Positions 57,093 through 64,000 of a DNA stretch of 64,000 nt are shown in pieces. Both the position numbers and the translations under genes were made by a program. The notes beneath the pieces were generated by a model. That model did not search any database. It worked only from the letters and a program-made list of their open reading frames with translations, and was not told where the DNA came from. Numbering within the stretch: position 1 is the stretch's first letter; every line of letters begins with the position of its first letter. This DNA comes from Shimia sp. GTDB lineage: Bacteria > Pseudomonadota > Alphaproteobacteria > Rhodobacterales > Rhodobacteraceae. The stretch lies in contig NZ_JAKVCW010000017.1 of assembly GCF_022448905.1 (NCBI RefSeq), positions 17,169-81,168 on the forward strand. Reading direction: 5' to 3'.

Positions 57093-57959
57093 ATGGGCGT
57101 GAGTGAGGTGCAATCGGCACTGGCAGAAGAGGGCTATGTGGCAGGCGGTCGCCTGTCCATGGCGCTGCATCTGGCAAACACGCTGGGGCGGCCCTTGTTG
57201 CTCGAAGGGCCTGCGGGTGTGGGCAAAACCGAAGTGGCCAAGGCCATGGCGGCGATCCATGACACCAAGCTCATTCGCCTGCAGTGTTACGAAGGGCTGG
57301 ACGCCAGTCACGCAATCTATGAATGGAACTACCAACGCCAATTGCTGGCGATCCGCGCCTCTGAGGCGCAGGGCGGCACCAGCGAGGCGGCGTTGTTTAG
57401 TGAAGATTACCTGCTGAAACGTCCCCTGCTGGAGGCGATCCGCCAAGACCAGCCACCGGTGCTGTTGATCGATGAGATCGACCGCGCGGATGAGGAATTT
57501 GAAGCCTACCTGTTGGAGATTTTGTCGGACTTTCAGATCACCATTCCCGAAATGGGCACCATCACGGCAGCCTCGCGCCCCATGGTGATCCTGACCGCCA
57601 ATGGCACGCGCGAACTGTCGGACGCGCTGCGCCGTCGCTGTCTTTATGCCTATGTCGACTACCCGGATCGCGAGACCGAACTGGCAATTCTGCGGGCACG
57701 GATGCCTGCCGTGGAAGGTCTATTGGCGCGGCAGATTGTGGGCGTGGTGCAGGCGCTGCGCCGCGAAGAGTTGGAGAAATCGCCGGGCATTGCCGAGATG
57801 CTGGATTGGGCAGCGGCGCTGTCCGGTTTGGGGGTGAACGATATTGCGCAAAGCCCGGAGGCGGTTCAGTCCACCTTGGTGTGCCTGCTCAAAACCGCCG
57901 CGGACTATGATGCGGCCCCGCGTGAGGTCATGGACCGCCTGATTGGAAAGGTGGCCTGA
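57093..57959 (+). CDS. coxD: CoxD: MoxR-type AAA+ ATPase for CODH maturation
   Basis: Chaperone ATPase, 288 residues, needed to install the Mo-S-Cu centre in CoxL (known from Oligotropha). Walker A GPAGVGKT at residues 39-46; Walker B with PVLLIDEIDRADEEFEAYLL; sensor 1 VILTANGTRELSDALRRRC; the family-typical LIRLQCYEGLDASHAIYEWN segment. Start ATG 57093 is preceded by GAGGGG. It ends one nucleotide into the coxE start (TGATG overlap). Confidence 0.95.
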   Translation: MGVSEVQSALAEEGYVAGGRLSMALHLANTLGRPLLLEGPAGVGKTEVAKAMAAIHDTKLIRLQCYEGLDASHAIYEWNYQRQLLAIRASEAQGGTSEAALFSEDYLLKRPLLEAIRQDQPPVLLIDEIDRADEEFEAYLLEILSDFQITIPEMGTITAASRPMVILTANGTRELSDALRRRCLYAYVDYPDRETELAILRARMPAVEGLLARQIVGVVQALRREELEKSPGIAEMLDWAAALSGLGVNDIAQSPEAVQSTLVCLLKTAADYDAAPREVMDRLIGKVA

Positions 57960-59152
57960 TGCAGATCACCCGGTTTCCCTCCCGCGCCGAAGGCTTGGCA
58001 GACCGTATGGCCGGTTTCATGGCGCATTTGCGCATGAACGGCCTGTCGGTCGGGGTGCGGGAAACCGGCGATGCCTTGGCCGCGCTGTCCGAGGTGGAGG
58101 CCTGTGACATATTGGAAGCGCGCGAAGCGCTCAGTGTTCTGCTCACTGGAGACGCAGACAGCTGGCGCAAGTTTGATGAGCTCTTTGACGCCTATTGGTT
58201 CAACGCCGGCAAGCAGCGTCAGGGCGTGGCCAACAGCACCCATGTGAAAGTGCAATCCGCCCGCCCGCTGATGTGGCAGGAGCATTTTGAGGATGCGTCG
58301 GCGGGACAAGAGGACAGTGCCGGTGAAGATGCCTTGACGCCAGACACCGGTGATGGCGAAGCGGAAGGACAGGATGGCCGTCTGATGGCCACCAAAACCG
58401 ACAATCTCACCCGTCGCGATCTGCGCGAGTTGATGGATGAAGACAGTCTGCGTGAAGCCGAGGCGGCGGCAACGCGCTTAGCCCGCGCCATGCGGGACCG
58501 CCGCTCCCGTCGCAGCAAGCAGGCGTTGCGCGGCCGCGAACTCGACATGCGCCGCATTCAACGGGCGTCCTTGGCGCGGGGCGGCGAACCCTTGGAGTTG
58601 CACCGCAAAGCCCGCCCACCACGCCCGCTGCAAATTGTGGCGCTCTGTGACGTGAGCGGCTCCATGACAGTCTATTCCCGGGTGTTCCTCGCCTTCCTGA
58701 AAGGCTTGGTCAACAGCGACACCCGTACCGATGCCTATCTGTTTCACACGCGTTTGATGCGGGTCACCGATGCGATGCGTGATCACGACACGCTGCGGGC
58801 TGCTGGGCGGCTCTCGCTTATGGCCGAAGGGTTTGGCGGCGGCACCGATATTGCCGGATCGCTGGAGACGTTTTTGAACAGCTATGGCGCCAAGGCGCTC
58901 AACGGGCGCACTGTCGTGATCATCTTATCTGACGGCTACTGCACGTCAGATGCCACCGTGCTGGGCGATCAGTTGGCGCGTTTGAAGAAACGCTCCCGGC
59001 GTGTGGTCTGGCTGAATCCTTTGAAAGGCTGGCAGGATTACGCGCCTGTGGCCGCCGCGATCCGCGCGGCAGAGCCCCATCTGGACGCCCATCTGCCCGC
59101 CAACACCCTGCAAGCGCTTGCCGCGCTGGAGCAGGAATTTGCAAAACTGTGA
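57959..59152 (+). CDS. coxE: CoxE: von Willebrand A-domain protein for CODH maturation
   Basis: VWA/CoxE protein of 397 residues that pairs with the CoxD ATPase. Residues about 1-110 form the CoxE N-terminal helical region (FMAHLRMNGLSVGVRETGDA). An acidic linker follows (about 100-140), then a basic RRSRRSKQALRGRELDMRR segment. The VWA domain has the MIDAS motif DVSGS with Asp231, followed by YSRVFLAFLKGL, GFGGGTDIAGSL and VVIILSDGYCTSD. It overlaps both coxD and the coxF start region. MoxR-VWA pairs act in metal-centre assembly. Confidence 0.95.
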   Translation: MQITRFPSRAEGLADRMAGFMAHLRMNGLSVGVRETGDALAALSEVEACDILEAREALSVLLTGDADSWRKFDELFDAYWFNAGKQRQGVANSTHVKVQSARPLMWQEHFEDASAGQEDSAGEDALTPDTGDGEAEGQDGRLMATKTDNLTRRDLRELMDEDSLREAEAAATRLARAMRDRRSRRSKQALRGRELDMRRIQRASLARGGEPLELHRKARPPRPLQIVALCDVSGSMTVYSRVFLAFLKGLVNSDTRTDAYLFHTRLMRVTDAMRDHDTLRAAGRLSLMAEGFGGGTDIAGSLETFLNSYGAKALNGRTVVIILSDGYCTSDATVLGDQLARLKKRSRRVVWLNPLKGWQDYAPVAAAIRAAEPHLDAHLPANTLQALAALEQEFAKL

Positions 59153-59163
59153 CGGAGAGACCT

Positions 59164-59937
59164 ATGACGGATTTTGATATTTTTGACACGATGGCCTCTC
59201 TGCGCGAAAGCGGCGCGCCGTTCTGTGTCGCCACGGTGGTGCGTACGGCGGATGTGACCTCTGCCAAAGCCGGCGCCAAAGCGGCGGTCACGGAAGAGGG
59301 CGACATACTTGGCCATCTTGGCGGAGGCTGTGTGAAACGCGCGGTGAAAACTGCTTCTGAGGAGGCGCTGGCCGAAGGCACGCCCCGCATGATCCGCATC
59401 AAGCCCTCTGACAAAGTGGTGACCCTGCTCGATCCTGACGGTGTGCAGACCTTCAAAAGCGGCTGCCCTTCTGGTGGCACCGTGGATGTGCTGATCGAGC
59501 CCTATCGTCCCGCCCACCGATTGGTGATATTTGGCGATACACCCATTGCGCAGGCGGTCGCCGCGCATGCCACCTTGGCCGGGTTCCGTGTCTGCCAAGG
59601 CCCCGGGTGCGTCGAACAGATCGAGCCGCGCGATTTTGTTTTGGTTGCCAGCCAGGGGCAGGGGGATGCCGACGCCTTGCGCTCGGCGCTCGAAACTTCG
59701 GCCAAGCGCGTCTCGATGGTGGCGAGCCACCGCAAGGCGCAGGTGCTGTGTGACAAACTCATCGCGGCAGGTTTGGCAGAGGACCGTGTGGCACGGCTCA
59801 AGTCGCCCGCCGGTTTGGACATCGGTGCCATCGATCCGCACGAAATTGCCCTCTCGATCCTCGCAGAGATCGTGCAGTGGCGCCACGCCGACAGCAAAGC
59901 CAACCCGGAGGAGGCCCGAGATGAAAAAACTGCATGA
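59164..59937 (+). CDS. coxF: CoxF: XdhC-family CODH maturation factor
   Basis: XdhC/CoxI-family protein of 257 residues. Start ATG 59164 follows CGGAG by 6 nt; an upstream GTG at 59149 overlaps the coxE stop and is less likely. The N-terminal XdhC domain reads GAPFCVATVVRTADVTSAKA, GDILGHLGGGCVKRAVKTAS with the conserved GGCV motif. The C-terminal Rossmann-like part has RLVIFGDTPIAQAVAAHATL, then LKSPAGLDIGAIDPHEIALS. XdhC proteins bind MCD/molybdopterin and help deliver the sulfurated cofactor. Its end overlaps a 35-codon small gene. Confidence 0.93.
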   Translation: MTDFDIFDTMASLRESGAPFCVATVVRTADVTSAKAGAKAAVTEEGDILGHLGGGCVKRAVKTASEEALAEGTPRMIRIKPSDKVVTLLDPDGVQTFKSGCPSGGTVDVLIEPYRPAHRLVIFGDTPIAQAVAAHATLAGFRVCQGPGCVEQIEPRDFVLVASQGQGDADALRSALETSAKRVSMVASHRKAQVLCDKLIAAGLAEDRVARLKSPAGLDIGAIDPHEIALSILAEIVQWRHADSKANPEEARDEKTA

Positions 59938-60028
59938 CACATGGCGGCGCTTTTGGGCCCCGCGCACCGACCTGACACCGGAAGAAGCCGCAGAAGTGGC
60001 GCTCCGGTCCTTCCCGAAATGCTGCTGA
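59921..60028 (+). CDS. Small basic protein of the cox cluster (35 residues)
   Basis: ATG at 59921, in another frame than coxF and overlapping its last 17 nt, has an excellent ribosome binding site (GGAGGAGG, about 6 nt before). The product starts MKKLHDTWRRFWAPRTDLTP and ends ALRSFPKCC with a twin cysteine. It is basic and tryptophan-containing, with a helix around EEAAEVALRSF. I do not recognise it. The strong ribosome binding site, in-operon position and complete stop support it being real. It could be a maturation peptide or metal-binding small protein of the CODH system. Confidence 0.6.
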   Translation: MKKLHDTWRRFWAPRTDLTPEEAAEVALRSFPKCC

Positions 60029-60063
60029 GCGCAGCCTGACAGTCCACCACTCAAGGAACCACC

Positions 60064-60513
60064 ATGGAACTCAAAGACGAAATCCGCATCCCGGCCCCTC
60101 GCGACGTTGTCCACCGCGCGCTCAATGATCCGGAGGTACTGCGCCAATGCATCCCTGGCTGCGAAGAGCTGGAACAGCTCAGCCCGGAACATCTCGCCGC
60201 CAAAGTGGTGCTGAAAATCGGTCCGGTGAAAGCCAAATTCGCGGGCGAAGTCACGCTCGACAACAGCGCCGCCCCGGAAAGCTTTTCCCTCACCGGCGAA
60301 GGCAAAGGCGGCGCGGCGGGCTTTGCCAAAGGCGGTGCACAGGTGACCCTGACCGAAGAGGATGGCGAAACCCTGCTCAGCTACGAGGCCAAAGCCGACG
60401 TTGGCGGCAAAATCGCGCAACTCGGCAGCCGCTTGATCCAGGGCACCGCCAAAAAGCTCTCAGGCAAATTCTTTAGCAAGTTTGCCGAGGTGGTCGCGGA
60501 ACAGACCGTCTAA
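60064..60513 (+). CDS. coxG: CoxG: START/Bet v 1-like (SRPBCC) CODH-associated protein
   Basis: SRPBCC-fold protein of 149 residues, opening MELKDEIRIPAPRDVVHRAL with NDPEVLRQCIPGCEELEQ, the CoxG signature. VKAKFAGEVTLDNSAAPES and AKADVGGKIAQLGSRLIQGT follow. CoxG links CODH to the membrane; recent work assigns it a role in quinone transfer to CODH. The usual long C-terminal tail seen in some CoxG proteins is absent here. ATG preceded by AAGGAAC. Last gene of the cox cluster, closed by a hairpin. Confidence 0.94.
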   Translation: MELKDEIRIPAPRDVVHRALNDPEVLRQCIPGCEELEQLSPEHLAAKVVLKIGPVKAKFAGEVTLDNSAAPESFSLTGEGKGGAAGFAKGGAQVTLTEEDGETLLSYEAKADVGGKIAQLGSRLIQGTAKKLSGKFFSKFAEVVAEQTV

Positions 60514-60525
60514 GCTCCATCTCTT

Positions 60526-60554
60526 TCAGGACGCCATATGGGGTGGCGTCCTGA
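60526..60554 (+). terminator. Hairpin after coxG
   Basis: TCAGGACGCC (60526-60535) / GGCGTCCTGA (60545-60554), perfect 10-bp stem, 9-nt loop, followed by GATTTCT. A likely terminator of the cox operon though the T-run is weak. Confidence 0.7.
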
Positions 60555-60591
60555 GATTTCTGCCAATCGGCAGTCCCGCCTCTTGCCAGTT

Positions 60592-60609
60592 GATACATAA
60601 TAACATAAC
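60592..60609. promoter_or_regulatory. Zur-like box upstream of zrgA
   Basis: GATACATAATAACATAAC matches 14 of 18 positions of the remembered alphaproteobacterial Zur palindrome (core TGTTATAACA), with one near-perfect half (TAACAT). It lies 40 nt before the zrgA ATG, like the box at 18677-18694, which is 47 nt upstream of its gene. Confidence 0.45.
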
Positions 60610-60648
60610 GATCAAGCGTTGCTTTTGCGTATTGACCGGAGACACCCC

Positions 60649-61383
60649 ATGACCCTCAAAAAAGCTTTGCTGTGTTCCACTCTGATGGCCGCTGCCCCTG
60701 CGTTTGGCGAAGAAAAGCGCGAGCTTGACGCCCACATGCACGGCCACGGCGCGCTGAACATTGCCTTGGATGGTGAAACACTGGCGCTGGAACTCATCGC
60801 GCCTGGCTTTGATATCGTGGGGTTTGAGCACGCAGCCGAGTCCGATGCGGATAAAGCCGCCGTCGAAGCTGGTCTTGCCAAGCTGTCTGATCCTTTGAGC
60901 CTCTTTGGTGTGCCTGCTGCGGCCAATTGCTCTGTGACCTCTGCCGAGGCAGAACTGCACAGCGAAGACGAGCATCATGAGGATGAACACGACGATCACG
61001 CGCACGACGACCATGACGATCATGGTGACAAGCACGACGATCACGATCATGACAAAGAGCATGCCGAGCATGGCGATCATGATCACGAGGAACATGAGAA
61101 AGAACACGCAGATCACGACGAGCATGACCACGACAAAGAAGAGCATGCGGATCACGATGACCACGATCATGACACGCATGATCACGGCGATGAAGCCACT
61201 CACAGTGAGTTCCACGCTGAATATGCGGTGACCTGTGCCAATCCAGCCGACTTGACCAGCCTGTCTCTGACCTACTTCGCGCAGTTCCCAAATGCCGAAG
61301 AGCTGGAAGTTCAGCTTGTGACCGACGCAGGCGCCACTAAGGTAGAGGCCACAGCTGACGCACCGGTTGTCACGCTCAACTAA
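60649..61383 (+). CDS. zrgA: ZrgA-like histidine-rich periplasmic zinc-acquisition protein (DUF2796)
   Basis: Exported protein of 244 residues from ATG 60649 after CCGGAG. Signal peptide MTLKKALLCSTLMAAAPAFG. The mature N terminus RELDAHMHGHGALNIALDGE and ALELIAPGFDIVGFEHAA is the DUF2796/ZrgA pattern. Residues about 105-185 are an extreme His/Asp/Glu-rich stretch able to bind many zinc ions. The C terminus returns to a folded domain ending TKVEATADAPVVTLN. ZrgA is a Zur-regulated component of the ZrgABCDE zinc system in Vibrio (known). The two genes that follow encode an ATPase and permease, as there. Confidence 0.9.
   Translation: MTLKKALLCSTLMAAAPAFGEEKRELDAHMHGHGALNIALDGETLALELIAPGFDIVGFEHAAESDADKAAVEAGLAKLSDPLSLFGVPAAANCSVTSAEAELHSEDEHHEDEHDDHAHDDHDDHGDKHDDHDHDKEHAEHGDHDHEEHEKEHADHDEHDHDKEEHADHDDHDHDTHDHGDEATHSEFHAEYAVTCANPADLTSLSLTYFAQFPNAEELEVQLVTDAGATKVEATADAPVVTLN
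60961..61200 (+). repeat. His/Asp/Glu-rich low-complexity coding repeat within zrgA
   Basis: About 240 bp dominated by CAT/CAC, GAT/GAC and GAA/GAG codons, coding short HDHD, EHAEHG and DHDHDxHDHG runs. Probably a zinc-chelating loop; repeated codons make it prone to slippage and length change. Confidence 0.8.
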
Positions 61384-61404
61384 ACCCTAGGGTCCAAGAC
61401 AGTG

Positions 61405-62100
61405 ATGAAGGCCGCAATAGATCTCAATGATGTGGCCTTCACCTGGCAAGGTCGGACGCAATTCACCCTGACCGTGCCAAACCTCACCGTCCCCGAGGGC
61501 GAGAAACTGTTCCTGTTTGGGCAGAGCGGGTCAGGCAAGTCCACTTTGCTCAGCTTGATTTGCGGCATCACCCACCCTCAAAGCGGAACCATCGCGGTGG
61601 ATGGCGTGGACCTCTCCACGCTGCGCCCCTCCGCGCGGGACAGGTTTCGGGCCGAACGCATTGGCGTGATCTTTCAGATGTTCAATCTGCTGCCCTATGC
61701 TTCGCCGTTGGAAAACATCCTGCTGCAACTATCCTTCGCGCCCGCCCGTCGCAAACGTCTGGGCAATCCACAGGAGGAAGCGCTGCGACTGACCACGGCA
61801 CTGGGGCTGGATCGGGATCTGGTGCTCAACGCCCAAACCACCGAACTTAGCATTGGCCAGCAACAGCGCGTGGCCGCTGCCCGCGCCTTGATTGGTCGCC
61901 CCAGGCTTATTGTGGCGGATGAACCCACATCTTCGCTGGACGCCAACAGTCAGGCCGCCTTTCTCGACCTGCTGATGCAGCAATGTGATGAGGCGGGTGC
62001 GACGCTTTTGATGGTCAGCCACGACGCCCGGCTGGCACAAAGCTTTGACCGCACGCTGGATCTCGCCGACATCGCGCGCGCAGAAAGGCGCGTGGCATGA
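61405..62100 (+). CDS. ABC transporter ATP-binding protein (LolD/MacB type) of the zrg locus
   Basis: ATPase of 231 residues. Walker A GQSGSGKS, the LolD/MacB-type RAERIGVIFQMFNLLPYASP stretch, signature LSIGQQQRVAAARAL (variant of LSGGQ), Walker B LIVADEPTSSLD and H-loop MVSHDARLAQSFDR. A GTG at 61402 directly precedes the chosen ATG 61405. It overlaps the FtsX-like permease gene by 4 nt. In zrg loci such ATPase-permease pairs probably act as a mechanotransmission-type system working with ZrgA in the envelope. Confidence 0.9.
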   Translation: MKAAIDLNDVAFTWQGRTQFTLTVPNLTVPEGEKLFLFGQSGSGKSTLLSLICGITHPQSGTIAVDGVDLSTLRPSARDRFRAERIGVIFQMFNLLPYASPLENILLQLSFAPARRKRLGNPQEEALRLTTALGLDRDLVLNAQTTELSIGQQQRVAAARALIGRPRLIVADEPTSSLDANSQAAFLDLLMQQCDEAGATLLMVSHDARLAQSFDRTLDLADIARAERRVA

Positions 62101-63347
62101 TCCTGTTGCGCCTCGCCCTCAAATCCCTGTTTAGTCGCGCGGTCACCGTCAGCCTGACCATCTTTGCCATCGCGCTCTCTGTGGCGCTGTTTCTGGGCGT
62201 GGAAAAACTGCGCACCGGGGCCAAGGCCAGCTTTGCCGACACCATTTCCGGCACCGACCTGATTGTCGGCGCGCGCTCCGGCGGCGTGCAGCTTCTGCTC
62301 TATTCCGTCTTCCGCGTCGGCAACGCCACCAACAACGTTACCTGGCAAAGCTATCAGGACATCGCCAGCCGCCCCGAAGTCGATTGGATTGTGCCGCTGT
62401 CACTGGGCGACAGCCACAAGGGCTACCGCGTGCTGGGCACCACGCCCGCATTCTTTGAGCGTTACAAATACCGGGGCGGGCGGTCTGTCACCTTCACCCA
62501 AGGGGCAGCCTTTGAGGATCTGTTTGACGCTGTGGTGGGGGCGGATGTGGCCGCCGCGCTTGGCTATGATCTACAAGACAGCATTGTCGTCAGCCATGGC
62601 GTGGCCTCGTTCACCGATCACGACGACAAACCTTTCCGGATTTCCGGCGTTCTGGAAAAGACCGGCACGCCGGTGGACCGCACCGTCTTTGTCAGCCTTG
62701 AGGCCATCGAAGCCATTCACATTGATTGGCAGGGCGGTGGCCGCTCGCAAAACACCATCAGCGCGGATCAGGTCCGCCAGATGCAGCTCACCCCCAAAGC
62801 TGTCACGGCGGCAATGGTCGGCACCACCTCACGCCTGAAAATCTTTGGCCTACAACGTTGGATCAACGAATACCCTCAGGAGCCACTTCTGGCGATCCTG
62901 CCCGGTGTGGCGCTCAGCGAACTCTGGAGCCTGATTGGCGTGGCCGAAACCGCCCTGATTGCCGTCTCGGTGATGGTGGTGATCACCGCCTTGCTGGGCA
63001 TGGCGGCGATGATCTTTTCTGGCCTCAATGAACGTCGCCGCGAAATGGCGCTCTTGCGTGCCATTGGGGCACGGCCTTGGACCATCCTCTTACTGCTCAC
63101 CACTGAGGCTGCGCTTATGAGCCTGACCGCCGTGACCCTTGGCATTGGCCTGCTGTACACGGGATTGTGGCTTGCGCGCGCCCGCATCGATGCCGCATTT
63201 GGTCTCTATATCGAGATTACCGCGCCCAGCCCCCGCGAATGGCTGGTCCTGGGATGTGTGATCCTCGCCGGCATTGCAGTCAGCCTTCTGCCCGCGATCC
63301 GCGCCTACTTCCTGTCGCTGGCCGACGGGATGCAAGTGAAACATTAG
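62097..63347 (+). CDS. FtsX/MacB-family ABC permease of the zrg locus
   Basis: Membrane protein of 416 residues. An N-terminal helix (AVTVSLTIFAIALSVALFLG) is followed by a large periplasmic domain (about residues 45-275, containing GTDLIVGARSGGVQLLLYSV). Three C-terminal helices follow, with the FtsX-domain sequence GMAAMIFSGLNERRREMALL and RAIGARPWTILLLLTTEAAL. This topology is that of MacB/LolC-type permeases. It overlaps the ATPase gene by 4 nt. Likely moves or energises something in the outer layers for zinc acquisition; the role of this class in zrg is not settled. Confidence 0.9.
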   Translation: MILLRLALKSLFSRAVTVSLTIFAIALSVALFLGVEKLRTGAKASFADTISGTDLIVGARSGGVQLLLYSVFRVGNATNNVTWQSYQDIASRPEVDWIVPLSLGDSHKGYRVLGTTPAFFERYKYRGGRSVTFTQGAAFEDLFDAVVGADVAAALGYDLQDSIVVSHGVASFTDHDDKPFRISGVLEKTGTPVDRTVFVSLEAIEAIHIDWQGGGRSQNTISADQVRQMQLTPKAVTAAMVGTTSRLKIFGLQRWINEYPQEPLLAILPGVALSELWSLIGVAETALIAVSVMVVITALLGMAAMIFSGLNERRREMALLRAIGARPWTILLLLTTEAALMSLTAVTLGIGLLYTGLWLARARIDAAFGLYIEITAPSPREWLVLGCVILAGIAVSLLPAIRAYFLSLADGMQVKH

Positions 63348-63370
63348 CGCCGCCATTAAGGGAGGTCTTC

Positions 63371-63877
63371 ATGCCCACACGTCGCCGCATCTTGGCCAGT
63401 CTCGCGGCCCTCTCCTCGGTTAGCGCACTACCTGCGTTTGCCGGTGTGGTCGATCTGGATTGGAAAGACCTCGTGCCCGAAGGTGACACTGGCAAACTGC
63501 TGGAGCAACTGCGTGGCATCGGTGTGGTCGAGCACGGCCAGCTCACCACCGGCTTTTCACAAGAAGAGGCCAAAGCTGTCACCGAAGCCTTCAACGGCCA
63601 AACCGTGCGCTTGCCGGGGTTTGTGGTGCCGTTGGACTTTGGCGCGGATGGCGTGAAAGACTTCATTCTCGCGCCTTTTGTGGGCGCCTGCATCCACGTC
63701 CCGCCCCCGCCCGCCAATCAGTTGGTATTGGTTGCAGCCAAGAAGCCCTATGCGCTCACCGATCTTTATGAGCCTGTGGAAGTCACCGGTGAGTTTGGCA
63801 CTGCCGCCACTGCAACAGGGCTGGCCGAAGTGGGCTATACGCTGACCGGCGCCAAGGTGCGCAAGTACAAAGGGTAG
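63371..63877 (+). CDS. DUF3299 periplasmic protein of the zrg locus
   Basis: Exported protein of 168 residues. ATG 63371 follows GGGAGG. The N terminus MPTRRRILASLAALSSVSAL has a twin-arginine-like RRR start and cleavage near AFA-GV. The DUF3299 core reads VDLDWKDLVPEGD, then LPGFVVPLDFGADGVKDFIL, APFVGACIHVPPPPANQ, with the conserved C-x-H-V-P-P-P-P motif that may bind metal. DUF3299 proteins accompany ZrgA, an ATPase and an FtsX-like permease in zinc-regulated loci. It ends at the last complete gene of the window; 123 nt follow without a visible feature. Confidence 0.87.
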   Translation: MPTRRRILASLAALSSVSALPAFAGVVDLDWKDLVPEGDTGKLLEQLRGIGVVEHGQLTTGFSQEEAKAVTEAFNGQTVRLPGFVVPLDFGADGVKDFILAPFVGACIHVPPPPANQLVLVAAKKPYALTDLYEPVEVTGEFGTAATATGLAEVGYTLTGAKVRKYKG

Positions 63878-64000
63878 GGGAGACCGTTGCTGTAAATCTT
63901 GATTGCGCGCCCTGTCTATTCACTTATTGGAAATGTCACCTTTTCTGTCCTTCTTTCTCTGCACCTCCGTGAAACAGTCGCGATACCGCCATGATACCGA

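Noticed and set aside
54564..57446. Open frame of about 960 codons on the minus strand opposite coxL
   Set aside because: Mirror frame caused by G+C-rich codon use. Its protein has no domain logic, and coxL on the plus strand is unmistakable.

Overview
The window looks like a chromosomal segment of a marine alphaproteobacterium of the Rhodobacteraceae (roseobacter group). This is inferred from the G+C-rich coding style, the form I aerobic CO dehydrogenase cluster, the many ABC and TRAP importers, the hmu haem system, a Hint-domain secreted-type protein and a Zur-regulated zrg locus. I saw no rRNA, tRNA, CRISPR array, insertion sequence or prophage. Genes are densely packed in operons with many 4-nt or 1-nt overlaps.

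Layout. (1) 1-5678: a ribose-type sugar ABC importer (ATPase cut by the window edge, permease, binding protein), then a TIM-barrel sugar isomerase/epimerase and a Gfo/Idh/MocA dehydrogenase, together an uptake-plus-catabolism operon for an unknown sugar. (2) 5679-12405: urea importer urtABCDE behind a 560-bp leader. (3) 12823-18630, minus strand: six coupled genes for a nickel/peptide-type ABC importer plus an EamA exporter, preceded by a Zur-like box; this resembles opine-metallophore (Cnt) systems. (4) 18955-27752: a minimal alginate-type polymannuronate set (alg44, alg8, algA, algD) plus an RTX calcium-binding protein. (5) 27774-31770: a LuxR-type response regulator, a periplasmic SUOX-fold protein and a hybrid histidine kinase. 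A 16-bp motif upstream of the periplasmic gene recurs upstream of alg44 (14 of 16 bases identical), which suggests that this signalling unit controls the polymer.

(6) 33111-40808: a likely sulfosugar (sulfoquinovose) oxidative desulfonation cluster. It has a Gfo/Idh/MocA enzyme (candidate NAD-dependent sulfoquinovosidase), a GntR regulator, a SmoC-like flavin monooxygenase, a SmoB-like aldo-keto reductase, a SmoA-like flavin reductase and a complete TRAP transporter. I consider this the most interesting system in the window. (7) 40860-42662: a Sel1-repeat protein and a MauG/CCP di-haem protein with overlapping 5' ends. (8) 42693-49156: a LacI remnant, then haem uptake hmuVUTS divergent from the TonB receptor hmuR, with iron-type control sites between them. 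(9) 49327-50472: an M20 amidohydrolase. (10) 50632-60513: CO oxidation, with a coxC-like MHYT-LytTR sensor, an interposed Hint protein, coxMSL, coxDEF, a 35-residue small ORF and coxG. CoxL carries AYRCSFR with Cys388, the form I signature. (11) 60592-63877: a second Zur-like box, zrgA (His-rich), a LolD/MacB-type ATPase, an FtsX-type permease and a DUF3299 protein, a Zur-type zinc acquisition locus.

All family assignments come from reading translated motifs and gene order. No database search was run. Start codons were moved where a ribosome binding site and signal peptide supported it, and these choices are stated per gene.
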